A DNA stretch of 64,000 nt from RUG11462 sp045539315 (GTDB lineage Bacteria > Bacillota > Clostridia > Oscillospirales > Acutalibacteraceae): positions 1 to 64,000 of the forward strand of contig JAZQFC010000039.1 in assembly GCA_045539315.1 (NCBI GenBank), read 5' to 3'. The translations under genes were made by a program, and so were the position numbers. Within the stretch, counting starts at the first letter, position 1, and the number at the start of each line of letters is the position of its first letter. Positions 41,477-50,446 of the stretch are shown piece after piece. The notes under the pieces were generated by a model, which worked only from the letters and a program-made list of their open reading frames with translations, searched no databases and was not told where the DNA came from.

Positions 41477-43372
41477 TCATTCTGCTTCTTCAACTGGTTT
41501 TGACCAGTCAGCCGCTGAAGCCCAAGTGTTAATTAATGTTTGAATATCTTCAGAATAGTTTAAAACTGTTCCGTCATCAATAACTGCTTGTGATACATAT
41601 TTTAATGAACGAGTATTGTTTGCAATATCGCCATCATAATAATCATTAAAGAATGTTAATGATTTACCATCTTTAGTAATTGTAGCATAACCACGACCAA
41701 CAAAGTTTCTTCCGTAGTTTGCTTCTTTAATGTTAACAATAGAACCTACGATACCTTCGAAACCGCCTTCTGTATAAAGACCTTTGCTTCTGTCATAAGG
41801 AATTTTTACATGGTCAATTTCAGTTGTAAAGTCATTGTAAATTTGATAATCATCGCTATAAACAACATCTTTTGGAGCGATAACTGTACCAAGTTCAACT
41901 GTGTAACCAGCCGCTTCTAATTGAGCAACTTTATCAAAGTCAACATCTGAATAGAATCTGATACCGTTTACTTCATTAAGTCTGATAGAAGCGCCTAAAA
42001 GCATACCATTTTCAACTACATATTCAGGTGCTTTTGAAATTTTGATAGCTTTACGAGTGCAAAGTGCAACTGCGCTTAATGTACCGTCTGTATTAACTGC
42101 ATCGTTAACGTAGATGCTACCATCTTCGTTATAAACTGTTTCGCCTGTAGCAACTTTAACAGTGCCTAAAGATGCGCCTGCAGTTTTACCAGCAGCGGTA
42201 ACTCTGTAAATAGGCATGTCTGTGTGAGCAAGAGTTGATTCAGAAATAGTGATTGTACCTAAAACATTTCCACCAAATCCACGAAGCACACCACTGTTAT
42301 TACGCATAGCACCTGTGAGTGTTGAGTTAGAAATGTTTACGTCATAAGTCATATTAGAAGAAATGTCTAATACAACACCATTTGATGTAAGATTACAGTT
42401 AGTAATATCAACATCAGCAGTGCCTGTGGTGTCTCTAAGGCCGATAAGACCCCATTGAGAGTTGCTATCGCCAAATGCACAACCACTTGCTAAAGACATA
42501 TTAACACTATCAAGTGTAAGTGAAGCATTATTACGAACAAAAATACCAACTTGTGGAGCAGCAACACCAACAACTATGTTACCATTTTTAATAGTAAATG
42601 ATTTGTTAGCATTAACATTAAACGCTCTTGAACCTGTTTGTGTGTAAGTAAATGTGTTAAGGTCAAGTGTTACGCCAACATATTTAATATCTCTGTTTGA
42701 ACTATCAGAAACGCTTTCTAAAAGTTTAATTGTTTGGTTATCTCTTACAGCGTTCATAGCTGCGCCGAATGATGAATAACCTGTGTTGGTTTCAACAATC
42801 ATAGCCACGCCTGAAACTTCACCAGGAGTTTGAGTTGTAGTTGTTGTAGTTGTAGTTGCGGTTGTTACTGTAGTTGATTCAGGTTCTTCGCCTGTTTCAC
42901 CATCAGCAACCATTGTGATACTATAACCACCATTTATAAATCTGTTAAAGATACCGTTTGTATCAACAGCTTTAACCGCATCGTTCTGAATTGTAAAAGT
43001 AAGAGCGATGTAAGCTACGTCTGCACTGCTTGGAGTGTAAGCATAAGTACCTGCGCCGATTACAGTTTTGCCGATTTTTGCAACAAAGTTTTTGTCTGCA
43101 TCAAACTCTGCAAGATAGAACTGAAGGTTTGAGTGGTTCTTGCTAGTACCAACCAATGTGTAAGTTTTTGAAGCGTCAACTGCTACATAACCGTTTGTAG
43201 CGATTCTTCTTTCGTGTTCTACAAATGTGCCGTTTTCCCAGCTACCTGCAACGTAATTGTCAATTGAAGCAACGTCGTCAATTGTGTAAACATTTGTGTT
43301 AGCAGTAGCGCTGATTGCCACGCAACCGATAATAAGAAGCGCTGACAATAAAATAGAAATTATCTTTTTCAT
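41477..43372 (-). CDS. Large secreted beta-helix surface protein, unit 2
   Basis: The 631-residue exported protein has a signal peptide (1-24) and a sandwich-like N-terminal domain (about 26-155). A Thr-rich linker (165-181) leads to a beta-helix-like region (about 185-440: YVGVTLDLNTFTYTQTG, VDITNCNLTSNGVVLDI). The C-terminal domain (461-623) is shared with unit 1: SIRLNEVNGIRFYSDVD, GTVIAPKDV, IVGSIVNIKE and RSLKYVSQA. Domain order differs from unit 1, so the shared parts are the beta-helix and the C-terminus. It is followed by the 47-residue peptide gene and faces an AraC gene. Function is unknown; surface binding is likely. Confidence 0.8.
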   Translation of the reverse strand: MKKIISILLSALLIIGCVAISATANTNVYTIDDVASIDNYVAGSWENGTFVEHERRIATNGYVAVDASKTYTLVGTSKNHSNLQFYLAEFDADKNFVAKIGKTVIGAGTYAYTPSSADVAYIALTFTIQNDAVKAVDTNGIFNRFINGGYSITMVADGETGEEPESTTVTTATTTTTTTTQTPGEVSGVAMIVETNTGYSSFGAAMNAVRDNQTIKLLESVSDSSNRDIKYVGVTLDLNTFTYTQTGSRAFNVNANKSFTIKNGNIVVGVAAPQVGIFVRNNASLTLDSVNMSLASGCAFGDSNSQWGLIGLRDTTGTADVDITNCNLTSNGVVLDISSNMTYDVNISNSTLTGAMRNNSGVLRGFGGNVLGTITISESTLAHTDMPIYRVTAAGKTAGASLGTVKVATGETVYNEDGSIYVNDAVNTDGTLSAVALCTRKAIKISKAPEYVVENGMLLGASIRLNEVNGIRFYSDVDFDKVAQLEAAGYTVELGTVIAPKDVVYSDDYQIYNDFTTEIDHVKIPYDRSKGLYTEGGFEGIVGSIVNIKEANYGRNFVGRGYATITKDGKSLTFFNDYYDGDIANNTRSLKYVSQAVIDDGTVLNYSEDIQTLINTWASAADWSKPVEEAE

Positions 43373-43447
43373 TAAGAGTTCTCTCCTTTATAAAATTATT
43401 TTGCATTTCTACATATATAATTTTACATTTTGTGCAATAAAAAATAA

Positions 43448-43478
43448 ATTGCGTTTTTAAAGGTTTTTTATTGCATTT
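43448..43478 (+). promoter_or_regulatory. Direct-repeat operator, unit 2 (AraC-type)
   Basis: ATTGCGTTTTTAAAG (43448) and ATTGCATTTTTAAAG (43470) are offset by 22 bp, exactly as in unit 1, and share the ATTGCRTTT core with it. The second repeat carries the -35 of the AraC gene. Confidence 0.65.
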
Positions 43479-43499
43479 TTAAAGTTTTTGTGTTATGAT
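43471..43499 (+). promoter_or_regulatory. Promoter of the unit-2 AraC gene
   Basis: TTGCAT (43471-43476), a 17-bp spacer and TATGAT (43494-43499). The -35 sequence and spacing are the same as in unit 1. Confidence 0.6.
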
Positions 43500-43529
43500 A
43501 ATAAAAAATTAATGATAAAGGAGCAACAA

Positions 43530-44447
43530 ATGGCTGAACTAATAACTTATTTTGGCATTTTTAATACTCAAGAAATTTCTGTGCAATCTTTAAGAGTGAA
43601 TTTTCCGAAAACAACAGAAATATTACGAGTTGAAAATCAACACGATTATAATATTTTATGCTCTAGTAATGGAAATTTTAGAGTGTTTTGTTCAGGCAAT
43701 GCTTATGATTTAACTCCGGGCGATGTTTTTATTGCTATGCCTTTTGAAAGTTTTTATGTGGTTTATATTGATAATAGAGTTGAATTTGAAAGTGATGATA
43801 AACCTATTATTTCAAAAATAGCGTTTGCATCTAATATATTTGATGATGTTGTTGGTGATGCAAAATATTTGCGTAGCTTTAATGATAGAAAAAAGGGTGA
43901 ATATTGCTTTTATAAAAAAGAAGAGTTTGATAAAGATATTCAGCCTACTGATATCTTTAAATTCTCAAAAAGTTGTGTTGAAAACAATTTAGGTCTTGTG
44001 CATTTTAAGTCTTTAGTGGGTACATTGATAACGATTCTTGACTTATGCTATGATAAAAAATATAATAATTTAAGTTCGATTGCTTCTGATGAATACGATG
44101 TTAAGATTTGGGACTACATATTAAATAATTGTTTAAGTAAAATTACCGCCGAAACAGTTGAAAAAGAGTTTAGCATTTCAAAATGGTATTTAGATAAGGT
44201 TACAAATAAATTTTACGGAAAACCTTTTCATAAAACTATAAATGCGCTTAGAATGTGGAAATCAAAAAGTATTATGACAGAACATATTCCACTATCAAAA
44301 GTAGCAACTCTTTGTGGTTTTTCAAATTATTCTACATTTTATAGAGGTTATACTAAATTTTTTGGTGTTAACCCTAAAGAAGACTACCTGTATTATAAAA
44401 AACACTTTATTTATTATTCTGATTCATTAAATAAAAAGGAGAAATAA
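43530..44447 (+). CDS. AraC-family transcriptional regulator, unit 2
   Basis: The 305-residue protein has a cupin-like N-terminal domain (about 30-100, with YDLTPGDVFIAMPFE). The C-terminal AraC domain has a weak first helix-turn-helix (ITAETVEKEFSISKWYLDKV) and a strong second one (SKVATLCGFSNYSTFYRGYTKFFGVNPK). The ATG at 43530 has AAAGGAG 6 bp upstream. It is divergent from the unit-2 secreted protein across the direct-repeat operator. The EamA exporter gene follows 7 bp later in the same operon. Confidence 0.87.
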   Translation: MAELITYFGIFNTQEISVQSLRVNFPKTTEILRVENQHDYNILCSSNGNFRVFCSGNAYDLTPGDVFIAMPFESFYVVYIDNRVEFESDDKPIISKIAFASNIFDDVVGDAKYLRSFNDRKKGEYCFYKKEEFDKDIQPTDIFKFSKSCVENNLGLVHFKSLVGTLITILDLCYDKKYNNLSSIASDEYDVKIWDYILNNCLSKITAETVEKEFSISKWYLDKVTNKFYGKPFHKTINALRMWKSKSIMTEHIPLSKVATLCGFSNYSTFYRGYTKFFGVNPKEDYLYYKKHFIYYSDSLNKKEK

Positions 44448-44454
44448 AACAACT

Positions 44455-45378
44455 ATGTCCAGAAAGTTAAAAGGAAATTTATTTTTATTTACTGCGTCTC
44501 TTTTTTGGGGCAGTACATTCGTTGCACAAGAAATCGCCGCAAAAACATATCATTTAGGCGCTTTTTCATATCAGTCAACCAGAATGTTAGTCGGCTCTTT
44601 TGTGCTAATACCTCTTATTTTATTTATGAATTATATGTCAAAGAAAAATGGTACATATAAAAAGCCTACAAAGAAAGAAAACAAAACTCTCATAATTGCA
44701 GGCGTTGTTTGTGGTGTGATTTTATGCGTTGCCGCTTGTTTGCAACAGTTTGCAATTGAAGACCCTAATACAAATTCGGGCAAAATCGCTTTTATCACTG
44801 CAATGTATATACTTATTGTGCCGATAATTTATACATTTTTCGGCAAAAAGGTTAGTTTGCGTGTGATAATTGCCGCGCTTATGGGCGCAGTTGGTCTTTA
44901 TTTTTTAAGTGTTACTAAAGGCTTTTCTTCTATTACTTACGGCGATATTTTAGGTATGCTTTGCGCTATTGGTTTTTCTTTTCATATATTAGCGGTGGAC
45001 TATTTTGCACCAAAGGTTGACGGAATAAAACTTTCTTCAATTCAGTTTTTTGTTTGTGGAATTTTAGCGCTTATTCCAACTATATTTTTAGAAAAACCGG
45101 CTATTTCTGAAATACTTAATTGTTGGGGGCCTATTCTTTATGCAGGTGTTTTCTCTTGCGGAATTGCTTACACATTCCAAGTTTTAGGTCAACAAAACAC
45201 CAACCCAACCGTTGCCTCTATTTTAATGAGTTTCGAATCGGTTTTTGGTGTGCTTACAGGTATAATTATTTTAGGAAACATTCCAACAATTCGCGAGGCA
45301 ATTGGCTGTGTTATAATGTTTAGCGCAATAATAATTTCTCAACTGCCAAGCAAAAACAAGCCAAAAAATTGTTGTTGA
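44455..45378 (+). CDS. EamA/DMT-superfamily transporter
   Basis: The 307-residue membrane protein has ten predicted helices in two EamA halves, with LFWGSTFVAQEIAA at the start of the first and GDILGMLCAIGFSFHILAVDYFAP at the start of the second. Members export amino acids, nucleosides or other metabolites; the substrate is not predictable here. It starts 7 bp after the AraC stop, with the ribosome binding site inside the AraC 3' end, so it belongs to the unit-2 regulator operon. Unit 1 has no equivalent. Confidence 0.88.
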   Translation: MSRKLKGNLFLFTASLFWGSTFVAQEIAAKTYHLGAFSYQSTRMLVGSFVLIPLILFMNYMSKKNGTYKKPTKKENKTLIIAGVVCGVILCVAACLQQFAIEDPNTNSGKIAFITAMYILIVPIIYTFFGKKVSLRVIIAALMGAVGLYFLSVTKGFSSITYGDILGMLCAIGFSFHILAVDYFAPKVDGIKLSSIQFFVCGILALIPTIFLEKPAISEILNCWGPILYAGVFSCGIAYTFQVLGQQNTNPTVASILMSFESVFGVLTGIIILGNIPTIREAIGCVIMFSAIIISQLPSKNKPKNCC

Positions 45379-45403
45379 TAAACAAAAGTTTTTGTGTTAT
45401 AAT
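45375..45403 (+). promoter_or_regulatory. Promoter of the leader ORF/corA unit
   Basis: TTGATA (45375-45380), a 17-bp spacer and TATAAT (45398-45403). The -35 overlaps the stop codon of the EamA gene. Confidence 0.7.
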
Positions 45404-45438
45404 GCTTTAAGTATCATAAAAAAGGGTGGTGATAACAA

Positions 45439-45534
45439 ATGAATACCGATTCTATTCCCCGAAGTTGTCGTGGTTTAGTTAACTTGCCAAAATGCGTTTG
45501 TTGTCACAACGCTTTGGCTCTTCGAGTATATTAA
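45439..45534 (+). CDS. 31-codon leader ORF upstream of corA
   Basis: An ATG preceded by AAAGGGTGGTGATAA opens a 31-residue peptide beginning MNTDSIPRSCRGLVNLPKCV, with four Cys, three Arg and two Pro residues. Its stop codon lies within a GAGTATAT..ATATACTC hairpin followed by CTTTT. The corA ribosome binding site comes next. This is the layout of a translated attenuator, comparable to the leader peptides of enterobacterial mgtA and corA, although the sequence is unrelated. Confidence 0.5.
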   Translation: MNTDSIPRSCRGLVNLPKCVCCHNALALRVY

Positions 45535-45555
45535 AAATATATACTCCTTTTAGAA
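45524..45555 (+). promoter_or_regulatory. Attenuator-like hairpin before corA
   Basis: GAGTATAT-TAAAAAT-ATATACTC followed by CTTTT. It begins in the last codons of the leader ORF and ends about 25 bp before the corA start. Weak as a terminator by itself. Confidence 0.45.
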
Positions 45556-45578
45556 ATTTAATAAGGAGGGCTTAAATT

Positions 45579-46520
45579 ATGATTTCTTACTACAAAACTG
45601 CGCAAATCGGCATTGAGCAAATCGACCACTACGAAGAAGGTTGCTGGGTTAATGCTATTGAGCCTGACCAAGACGACATTAACACTCTAAAAGAGCGTTT
45701 TCAGGTTGAGCCTGAATACATTCTTGACTCTCTTGATGAAGAAGAGGCTTCTCGTATTGAGTCTGAAGATGGTCATACTTTCATTATTTTTGACGTACCT
45801 TGCGCGGAAAAAGAAAATAATAACATTATTTATAATGCAACACCTCTTGGTGTTATCGTTACACCTAAAAATGTTATTACTATTGCTAAAAAAGATAACC
45901 CTGTTTTGATGGATTTTACTCACGGGGTTGTTAAAAACATTAAAACTGAATATAAAACTCACTTTGTTTTAATGCTTTTATCTCGAATGGCTACAAGGTT
46001 TTTGCAATATTTAAGACAAATTGATAGATATTCTTCAAACCTTGAAACCAAACTTCGCAAATCAATGAAAAATAAAGAACTTGTTCAATTACTTGATTTG
46101 CAAAAATCTCTCGTATATTTTCAAACTGCGATTAAATCTAATGAAATCACAGTTAAAAAAATGCTTCGTTATAAAGCGCTTAAAATGTATGAAGAAGACG
46201 AAGATTTAATCGAAGATGTTTTAATTGAACTTCAACAGGCAATTGAAATGTGTTCCATTTCATCTACAATTCTTGCAAATACGATGGATGCTTTTTCATC
46301 AGTTATTTCAAACAACCTAAACCAAGTGATGAAAGTGCTTACATCTCTTACAATTATAATGGCAATTCCTACAATGGTTTTCTCATTCTTTGGTATGAAT
46401 ATAGGACCGAATATTTCAGGCGCGTTGCCACTTGCAGATAATATGTGGTTTGTATCAATTTTTACAGTTGCTATAACCGCAATAGTTGGTATAATTCTTT
46501 ATAAAAAAGATATGTTTTAA
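45579..46520 (+). CDS. corA: CorA-family magnesium/divalent cation transporter
   Basis: The 313-residue protein has the cytoplasmic funnel domain, a long basic helix and two C-terminal transmembrane helices. The signature GMN (272-274, FGMNIG) lies at the end of the first. CorA pentamers import Mg2+ and sometimes Co2+ or Ni2+. GGAGG lies 9 bp before the ATG. It is preceded by a short leader ORF and hairpin that may regulate it, and it is closed by a strong terminator. Confidence 0.93.
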   Translation: MISYYKTAQIGIEQIDHYEEGCWVNAIEPDQDDINTLKERFQVEPEYILDSLDEEEASRIESEDGHTFIIFDVPCAEKENNNIIYNATPLGVIVTPKNVITIAKKDNPVLMDFTHGVVKNIKTEYKTHFVLMLLSRMATRFLQYLRQIDRYSSNLETKLRKSMKNKELVQLLDLQKSLVYFQTAIKSNEITVKKMLRYKALKMYEEDEDLIEDVLIELQQAIEMCSISSTILANTMDAFSSVISNNLNQVMKVLTSLTIIMAIPTMVFSFFGMNIGPNISGALPLADNMWFVSIFTVAITAIVGIILYKKDMF

Positions 46521-46528
46521 CATTAAAA

Positions 46529-46562
46529 AAAAGCAGAAACTCAACTTTGAGTTTCTGCTTTT
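46529..46562. terminator. Bidirectional terminator
   Basis: AAAAGCAGAAACTCA-ACTT-TGAGTTTCTGCTTTT between corA and the convergent membrane protein gene. Confidence 0.92.
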
Positions 46563-46568
46563 ATTTTT

Positions 46569-47105
46569 TTACAGCCTCGCTACTTTTCCCGTTCTTATAA
46601 ACATATTTGGGAATAAAATTCTGATTAATACACAAGCAACGATTACATAATACACAAATGCAACAATAAAGTTAACAAGCGGAATACTAAAGCCCTCATT
46701 AATATGCCTTGTAATACTTGGCGCAAAGGTATAAACCTGAACTACACAAGCGACAATTACAGTCCACTTAATAGATGAGTTTGTGTAAACCAAAATCGCA
46801 CATAAAATAAACAACAAATCAAGAATGGAATACCAATAATTAAGTTCGCCCAACTCTTTAGTATCAAGGTTTCTGATTAACTGGTAATATGTATTCATCA
46901 AAAATTCAAAGAATGCCGGCAACATAATTACAAGCGAACACAACTGCATTGTTGTAACTTTACCGTTTCTTTCTTCATAATACATACCATATCTGCTATC
47001 TCTTACCAACTTTCTGATAAGCAAAAATAGCAAAAGAGTTGCCGCAATTACAAAAATAATTGTAAAAATTAATCTAAACAGTTCTTGCTCATTCAAATTA
47101 AACAT
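46569..47105 (-). CDS. Membrane protein of unknown function
   Basis: The 178-residue protein has about five transmembrane helices (starting near 10, 52, 86, 110 and 138), with the charged loop RKLVRDSRYGMYYEERNGKV after the first. I recognise no family. AAAGGAG lies 7 bp before the ATG. It starts 18 bp after rarA in the same direction, so it is probably the last gene of a glyA-rarA operon. There is no functional clue beyond this. Confidence 0.75.
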   Translation of the reverse strand: MFNLNEQELFRLIFTIIFVIAATLLLFLLIRKLVRDSRYGMYYEERNGKVTTMQLCSLVIMLPAFFEFLMNTYYQLIRNLDTKELGELNYWYSILDLLFILCAILVYTNSSIKWTVIVACVVQVYTFAPSITRHINEGFSIPLVNFIVAFVYYVIVACVLIRILFPNMFIRTGKVARL

Positions 47106-47123
47106 TATAATACTCCTTTTCTT

Positions 47124-48380
47124 CTATTTTATCGAGTCCCAATAACTTTTAAAGGACTGCTCATTTTTGTTGTTGCCATAGACATAATATTTTTTATCTT
47201 TTATTTTGTCAGGCAAATATTGTTGTTTAACATAATGGTTAGGAAAAGCGTGCGGATATTTATAAAACTGACCTTTATTTTCAACCTCGGCGCTATCAAA
47301 ATGCTTGTTTTGAAGTTGCCTTGGAATAGGGCCAGAATTACCCATTGTAATATCTTGCATTGCCTCATTTATTCCATCATAAACCGAGTTTGACTTTGGC
47401 GAAATTGCTACTAATACAACTGCATCTGCAAGTGGAATTCTCGCTTCAGGCATACCTAATGCCTGCGCCATATCAACCGCAGATTTTACAATAGGAATAA
47501 TTTGAGGATAAGCAAGACCAACATCTTCACAAGCGCAAACCATAAGTCGCCTACACGCCGAGGCTAAATCGCCTGCTTGCAAAAGCCTTGCTAAATAGTG
47601 AAGCGCAGCATCAGGGTCTGACCCTCTCATTGACTTTTGATAAGCAGAAATAATATCATAATGCTCATCGCCCTCGCGGTCATATCTCATACCGCTGCGC
47701 TGTGTTAAATCTTTTGCTAACTGCTCTGTAACAACTCTTTTTTCATTTTCACACGGCGCTGATAAGCAACAAAGTTCAACCGCATTTATTGCTTTTCTAA
47801 CATCGCCACCACAACGAGAAGAAATCGCTTTATAAGCGCCCTCCTCTACCTCGATTTCGCCTAATTCTTCACGCATTTTATCAAAACTGCGATAAATTAC
47901 AGGCAATGTTTCCTCTGCCTCAATTGCTTTAAATTCAAAAACAGTTGAACGAGAAAGAATTGCGCTATAAACATAAAAATAAGGGTTTTCGGTGGTTGAT
48001 GCAATTAAAGTTATTGCGCCATTTTCTATATACTGCAACAATGATTGTTGTTGCTTTTTATTAAGATACTGTATCTCATCAAGATACAACAAAATTCCAT
48101 CTATTCCGACAAGACTTTTTGTTTCTTCAACGATTTCTTTTATATCTGCCGTTGAACAATTAGTACCATTAAGTTTTCGAAGCGACATATTAGCGCCGTT
48201 TGCAATGATACTTGCAAGAGTTGTTTTACCAACACCTGACGGACCATAAAAAATCATATTTGGAATTTTGCCGCTTTTAATAATGTTGGAGAGCATTTTG
48301 TTTTCGCCAATAAGATGAGTTTGCCCTACCATATCTTCAATGGTTTTAGGCCTCATTCTGTCGGCTAAAGGCGTATTCAA
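47124..48380 (-). CDS. rarA: Replication-associated recombination protein A (AAA+ ATPase)
   Basis: RarA/MgsA acts at stalled replication forks and is related to clamp loaders. The protein of about 418 residues opens with PLADRMRPKTIEDMVGQTHL, typical of the family. It has Walker A GPSGVGKTT, Walker B LLYLDEIQ, sensor 1 IASTTENP and the arginine-finger region AILSRS, followed by the C-terminal tetramerisation domain. The start is unsure: TTG at 48380 has GAGGAG 10 bp upstream, while the GTG at 48389 is too close to it. It lies about 36 bp after glyA. Confidence 0.92.
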   Translation of the reverse strand: MNTPLADRMRPKTIEDMVGQTHLIGENKMLSNIIKSGKIPNMIFYGPSGVGKTTLASIIANGANMSLRKLNGTNCSTADIKEIVEETKSLVGIDGILLYLDEIQYLNKKQQQSLLQYIENGAITLIASTTENPYFYVYSAILSRSTVFEFKAIEAEETLPVIYRSFDKMREELGEIEVEEGAYKAISSRCGGDVRKAINAVELCCLSAPCENEKRVVTEQLAKDLTQRSGMRYDREGDEHYDIISAYQKSMRGSDPDAALHYLARLLQAGDLASACRRLMVCACEDVGLAYPQIIPIVKSAVDMAQALGMPEARIPLADAVVLVAISPKSNSVYDGINEAMQDITMGNSGPIPRQLQNKHFDSAEVENKGQFYKYPHAFPNHYVKQQYLPDKIKDKKYYVYGNNKNEQSFKSYWDSIK

Positions 48381-48416
48381 AATTCTCACTCTCCTCGCAT
48401 TTAAACTTTTTAAAAA

Positions 48417-49664
48417 TTATTTATAAAGCGGATATTTTTCGCAGATATCTGCAACCATTTTCTTGATTTCTTCCTTATTATCAAAATCAACAATACATCT
48501 GTGAATACATTCAGCGATAACATCAAAATCTTCTTCTTTAAGTCCACGAGTTGTAGCGGCAGGAGTACCAAGACGCACGCCTGAAGTTACAAATGGGCTT
48601 TCAGGGTCATTAGGAACTGCGTTTTTATTAGCAGTGATATGACATTCATCAAGTCTGTTTTGAAGTTCTTTACCTGTAACACCTGTACCGATAAGGTCTA
48701 AAAGCATAAGATGGTTATCAGTACCACCTGAAACTAACTTATGACCGCGTTTTACAAGGCCATCTGCCAATGCTTTTGCATTTTTGATAATTTGTTGTTG
48801 ATAAGCCTTAAACTCATCAGTAAGAGCCTCGCCGAAACATACTGCTTTTGCAGCAATAACATGCATAAGCGGACCACCTTGAGTACCAGGAAAAATACCT
48901 TTATTAATAGCCTTTGCGTGCTCCTCTTTACAAAGAATCAAACCACCACGAGGACCACGAAGAGTTTTATGAGTTGTAGTAGTAACAACATCTGCATATG
49001 GTACTGGAGATGGATGAAGACCAGCGGCTACTAAACCTGCAATATGAGCCATATCAACCATAAAGATAGCGTTTACTTTTTTAGCAATTTCAGAAATTCT
49101 TTCAAAATCAATTGTTCTAGCATATGCAGAAGCACCTGCAACAATTAATTTTGGTTGACATTCAAGAGCGATTCTCTCCATCTCGTCATAATCAATAAAA
49201 CCGTCATCATTAACACCATAAGGCACAAAATTGTAATAAAGACCTGAAATGTTAACAGGTGAGCCGTGAGTTAAGTGACCACCATGAGCCAAGTTCATAC
49301 CCATAACAGTATCACCTGGTTTTAAGAATGCAGTATAAACTGCTTGGTTAGCGTTTGCGCCTGAATGAGGTTGAACACAAGCATGGTCAGCGCCAAATAA
49401 TTTTTTAGCACGTTCAATTGCGAGCGTTTCAACAACATCAACATATTCGCAACCACCATAATAGCGTTTGCCAGGATAACCTTCAGCATATTTATTTGTC
49501 AACACAGAGCCCATTGCAGCCATTACTGCAGGAGAAACAAAGTTTTCAGAAGCAATAAGTTCAATATTTCTTTGTTGTCTGTGAAGTTCATCAGTCATAG
49601 CGTCAGCAACATCTTTGTCATATGTGCCAACAAATCCGATAGTGTCCATTAAATCGTTGTACAT
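48417..49664 (-). CDS. glyA: Serine hydroxymethyltransferase
   Basis: The enzyme converts serine and tetrahydrofolate to glycine and 5,10-methylene-tetrahydrofolate. The 415-residue protein has ELIASENFVS, the YAEGYPGKRYYGG substrate loop, MVDMAHIAGLVAAG and the PLP-lysine motif TTTTHKTLRGPRGG (Lys233). AGAGGA precedes the ATG by 10 bp. A consensus promoter lies at 49706-49734. No purine riboswitch or other leader is visible. rarA follows. Confidence 0.97.
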   Translation of the reverse strand: MYNDLMDTIGFVGTYDKDVADAMTDELHRQQRNIELIASENFVSPAVMAAMGSVLTNKYAEGYPGKRYYGGCEYVDVVETLAIERAKKLFGADHACVQPHSGANANQAVYTAFLKPGDTVMGMNLAHGGHLTHGSPVNISGLYYNFVPYGVNDDGFIDYDEMERIALECQPKLIVAGASAYARTIDFERISEIAKKVNAIFMVDMAHIAGLVAAGLHPSPVPYADVVTTTTHKTLRGPRGGLILCKEEHAKAINKGIFPGTQGGPLMHVIAAKAVCFGEALTDEFKAYQQQIIKNAKALADGLVKRGHKLVSGGTDNHLMLLDLIGTGVTGKELQNRLDECHITANKNAVPNDPESPFVTSGVRLGTPAATTRGLKEEDFDVIAECIHRCIVDFDNKEEIKKMVADICEKYPLYK

Positions 49665-49705
49665 TTGTTTTTAGTCCTCTCTTTTAAATAATTATAGTTA
49701 CTACA

Positions 49706-49734
49706 ATTATACTACATTTTTCTTAATATGTAAA
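49706..49734 (-). promoter_or_regulatory. Promoter of glyA
   Basis: On the minus strand, TTTACA (49729-49734), a 17-bp spacer and TATAAT (49706-49711), 41 bp before the glyA ATG. Confidence 0.75.
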
Positions 49735-49830
49735 TAGATTTTTTAAAATTAATTTTCAAATCAAAATTTCGCGAACAACTATTGAAAATGCTAGTTGAAT
49801 TTGCATATTTTTCAAAAATATTATATAATT

Positions 49831-49869
49831 ATGTCAAGTTTTAAATTCTATTTAGTTATAGTTTATAGA
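49831..49869 (+). promoter_or_regulatory. Candidate ECF-type promoter of the sigma gene
   Basis: ATGTCAAGTTT (49831-49841), 11 bp, then TAGTTATAGTTTATAGA (49853-49869). The same two blocks at the same spacing occur at 51029-51067 before the lipoprotein gene (11/11 and 14/17 identical). It differs from the sigma-A consensus and is probably recognised by the sigma factor it precedes. Confidence 0.6.
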
Positions 49870-49894
49870 CACATAATATTCAGGAGTATAAAAA

Positions 49895-50446
49895 ATGTTA
49901 AGTTTATTTTCGCTCGCCTTTAATAACGAGAGCAATGAAGATAAAATCAATAGTATTTATGACAAATATATTAATTTGATTTTCTACATTGTATCAGGCT
50001 TTTTTCAAAATTCTCAAGACATCGAAGACGCAGTATATGAAATTTTGCAAAAGTTAATTAAAAACATAAATTGCATTGAAAACGTACATAGCAATAAAAC
50101 AAAGGCGTTCATATCAACAGTAGCAAAAAACACGTGTATCACCATAAAAAACAAACAAAGCAAAATAAAAGAAGTTTGCTTTGATGAAATTAATGAATAT
50201 GATTTTTCAATCGATAATGTTGAACAAGAAGTTATTGAAAATGAAACATTTTATGCTTACAAAAAAGTTTTATTATCTCTGCCTGAAATTTACTATGAAA
50301 TTATATATTTAAAATTCCATGAAAACTTACCACTAAACAAAATAGCGAAGATTTTATCAATATCAAATGATGTTGCATATCAACGATTTCACAGAGCAAA
50401 GAAAATGCTCGCAAAACTTATTGAAAAGGAGTTAGACAATGAATAA
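49895..50446 (+). CDS. ECF-like RNA polymerase sigma factor
   Basis: The 183-residue protein has sigma region 2 (about 18-85, with the helix QDIEDAVYEILQKLIKNI) and region 4 (about 125-178, SLPEIYYEIIYLKFHENLPLNKIAKILSISNDVAYQRFHRAKKMLAKL). These are the two DNA-binding regions of an ECF sigma factor. AGGAG precedes the ATG. Its 3' end overlaps the anti-sigma-like gene by 8 bp, a classic sigma/anti-sigma pairing. It may read its own promoter at 49831-49869. Confidence 0.88.
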   Translation: MLSLFSLAFNNESNEDKINSIYDKYINLIFYIVSGFFQNSQDIEDAVYEILQKLIKNINCIENVHSNKTKAFISTVAKNTCITIKNKQSKIKEVCFDEINEYDFSIDNVEQEVIENETFYAYKKVLLSLPEIYYEIIYLKFHENLPLNKIAKILSISNDVAYQRFHRAKKMLAKLIEKELDNE

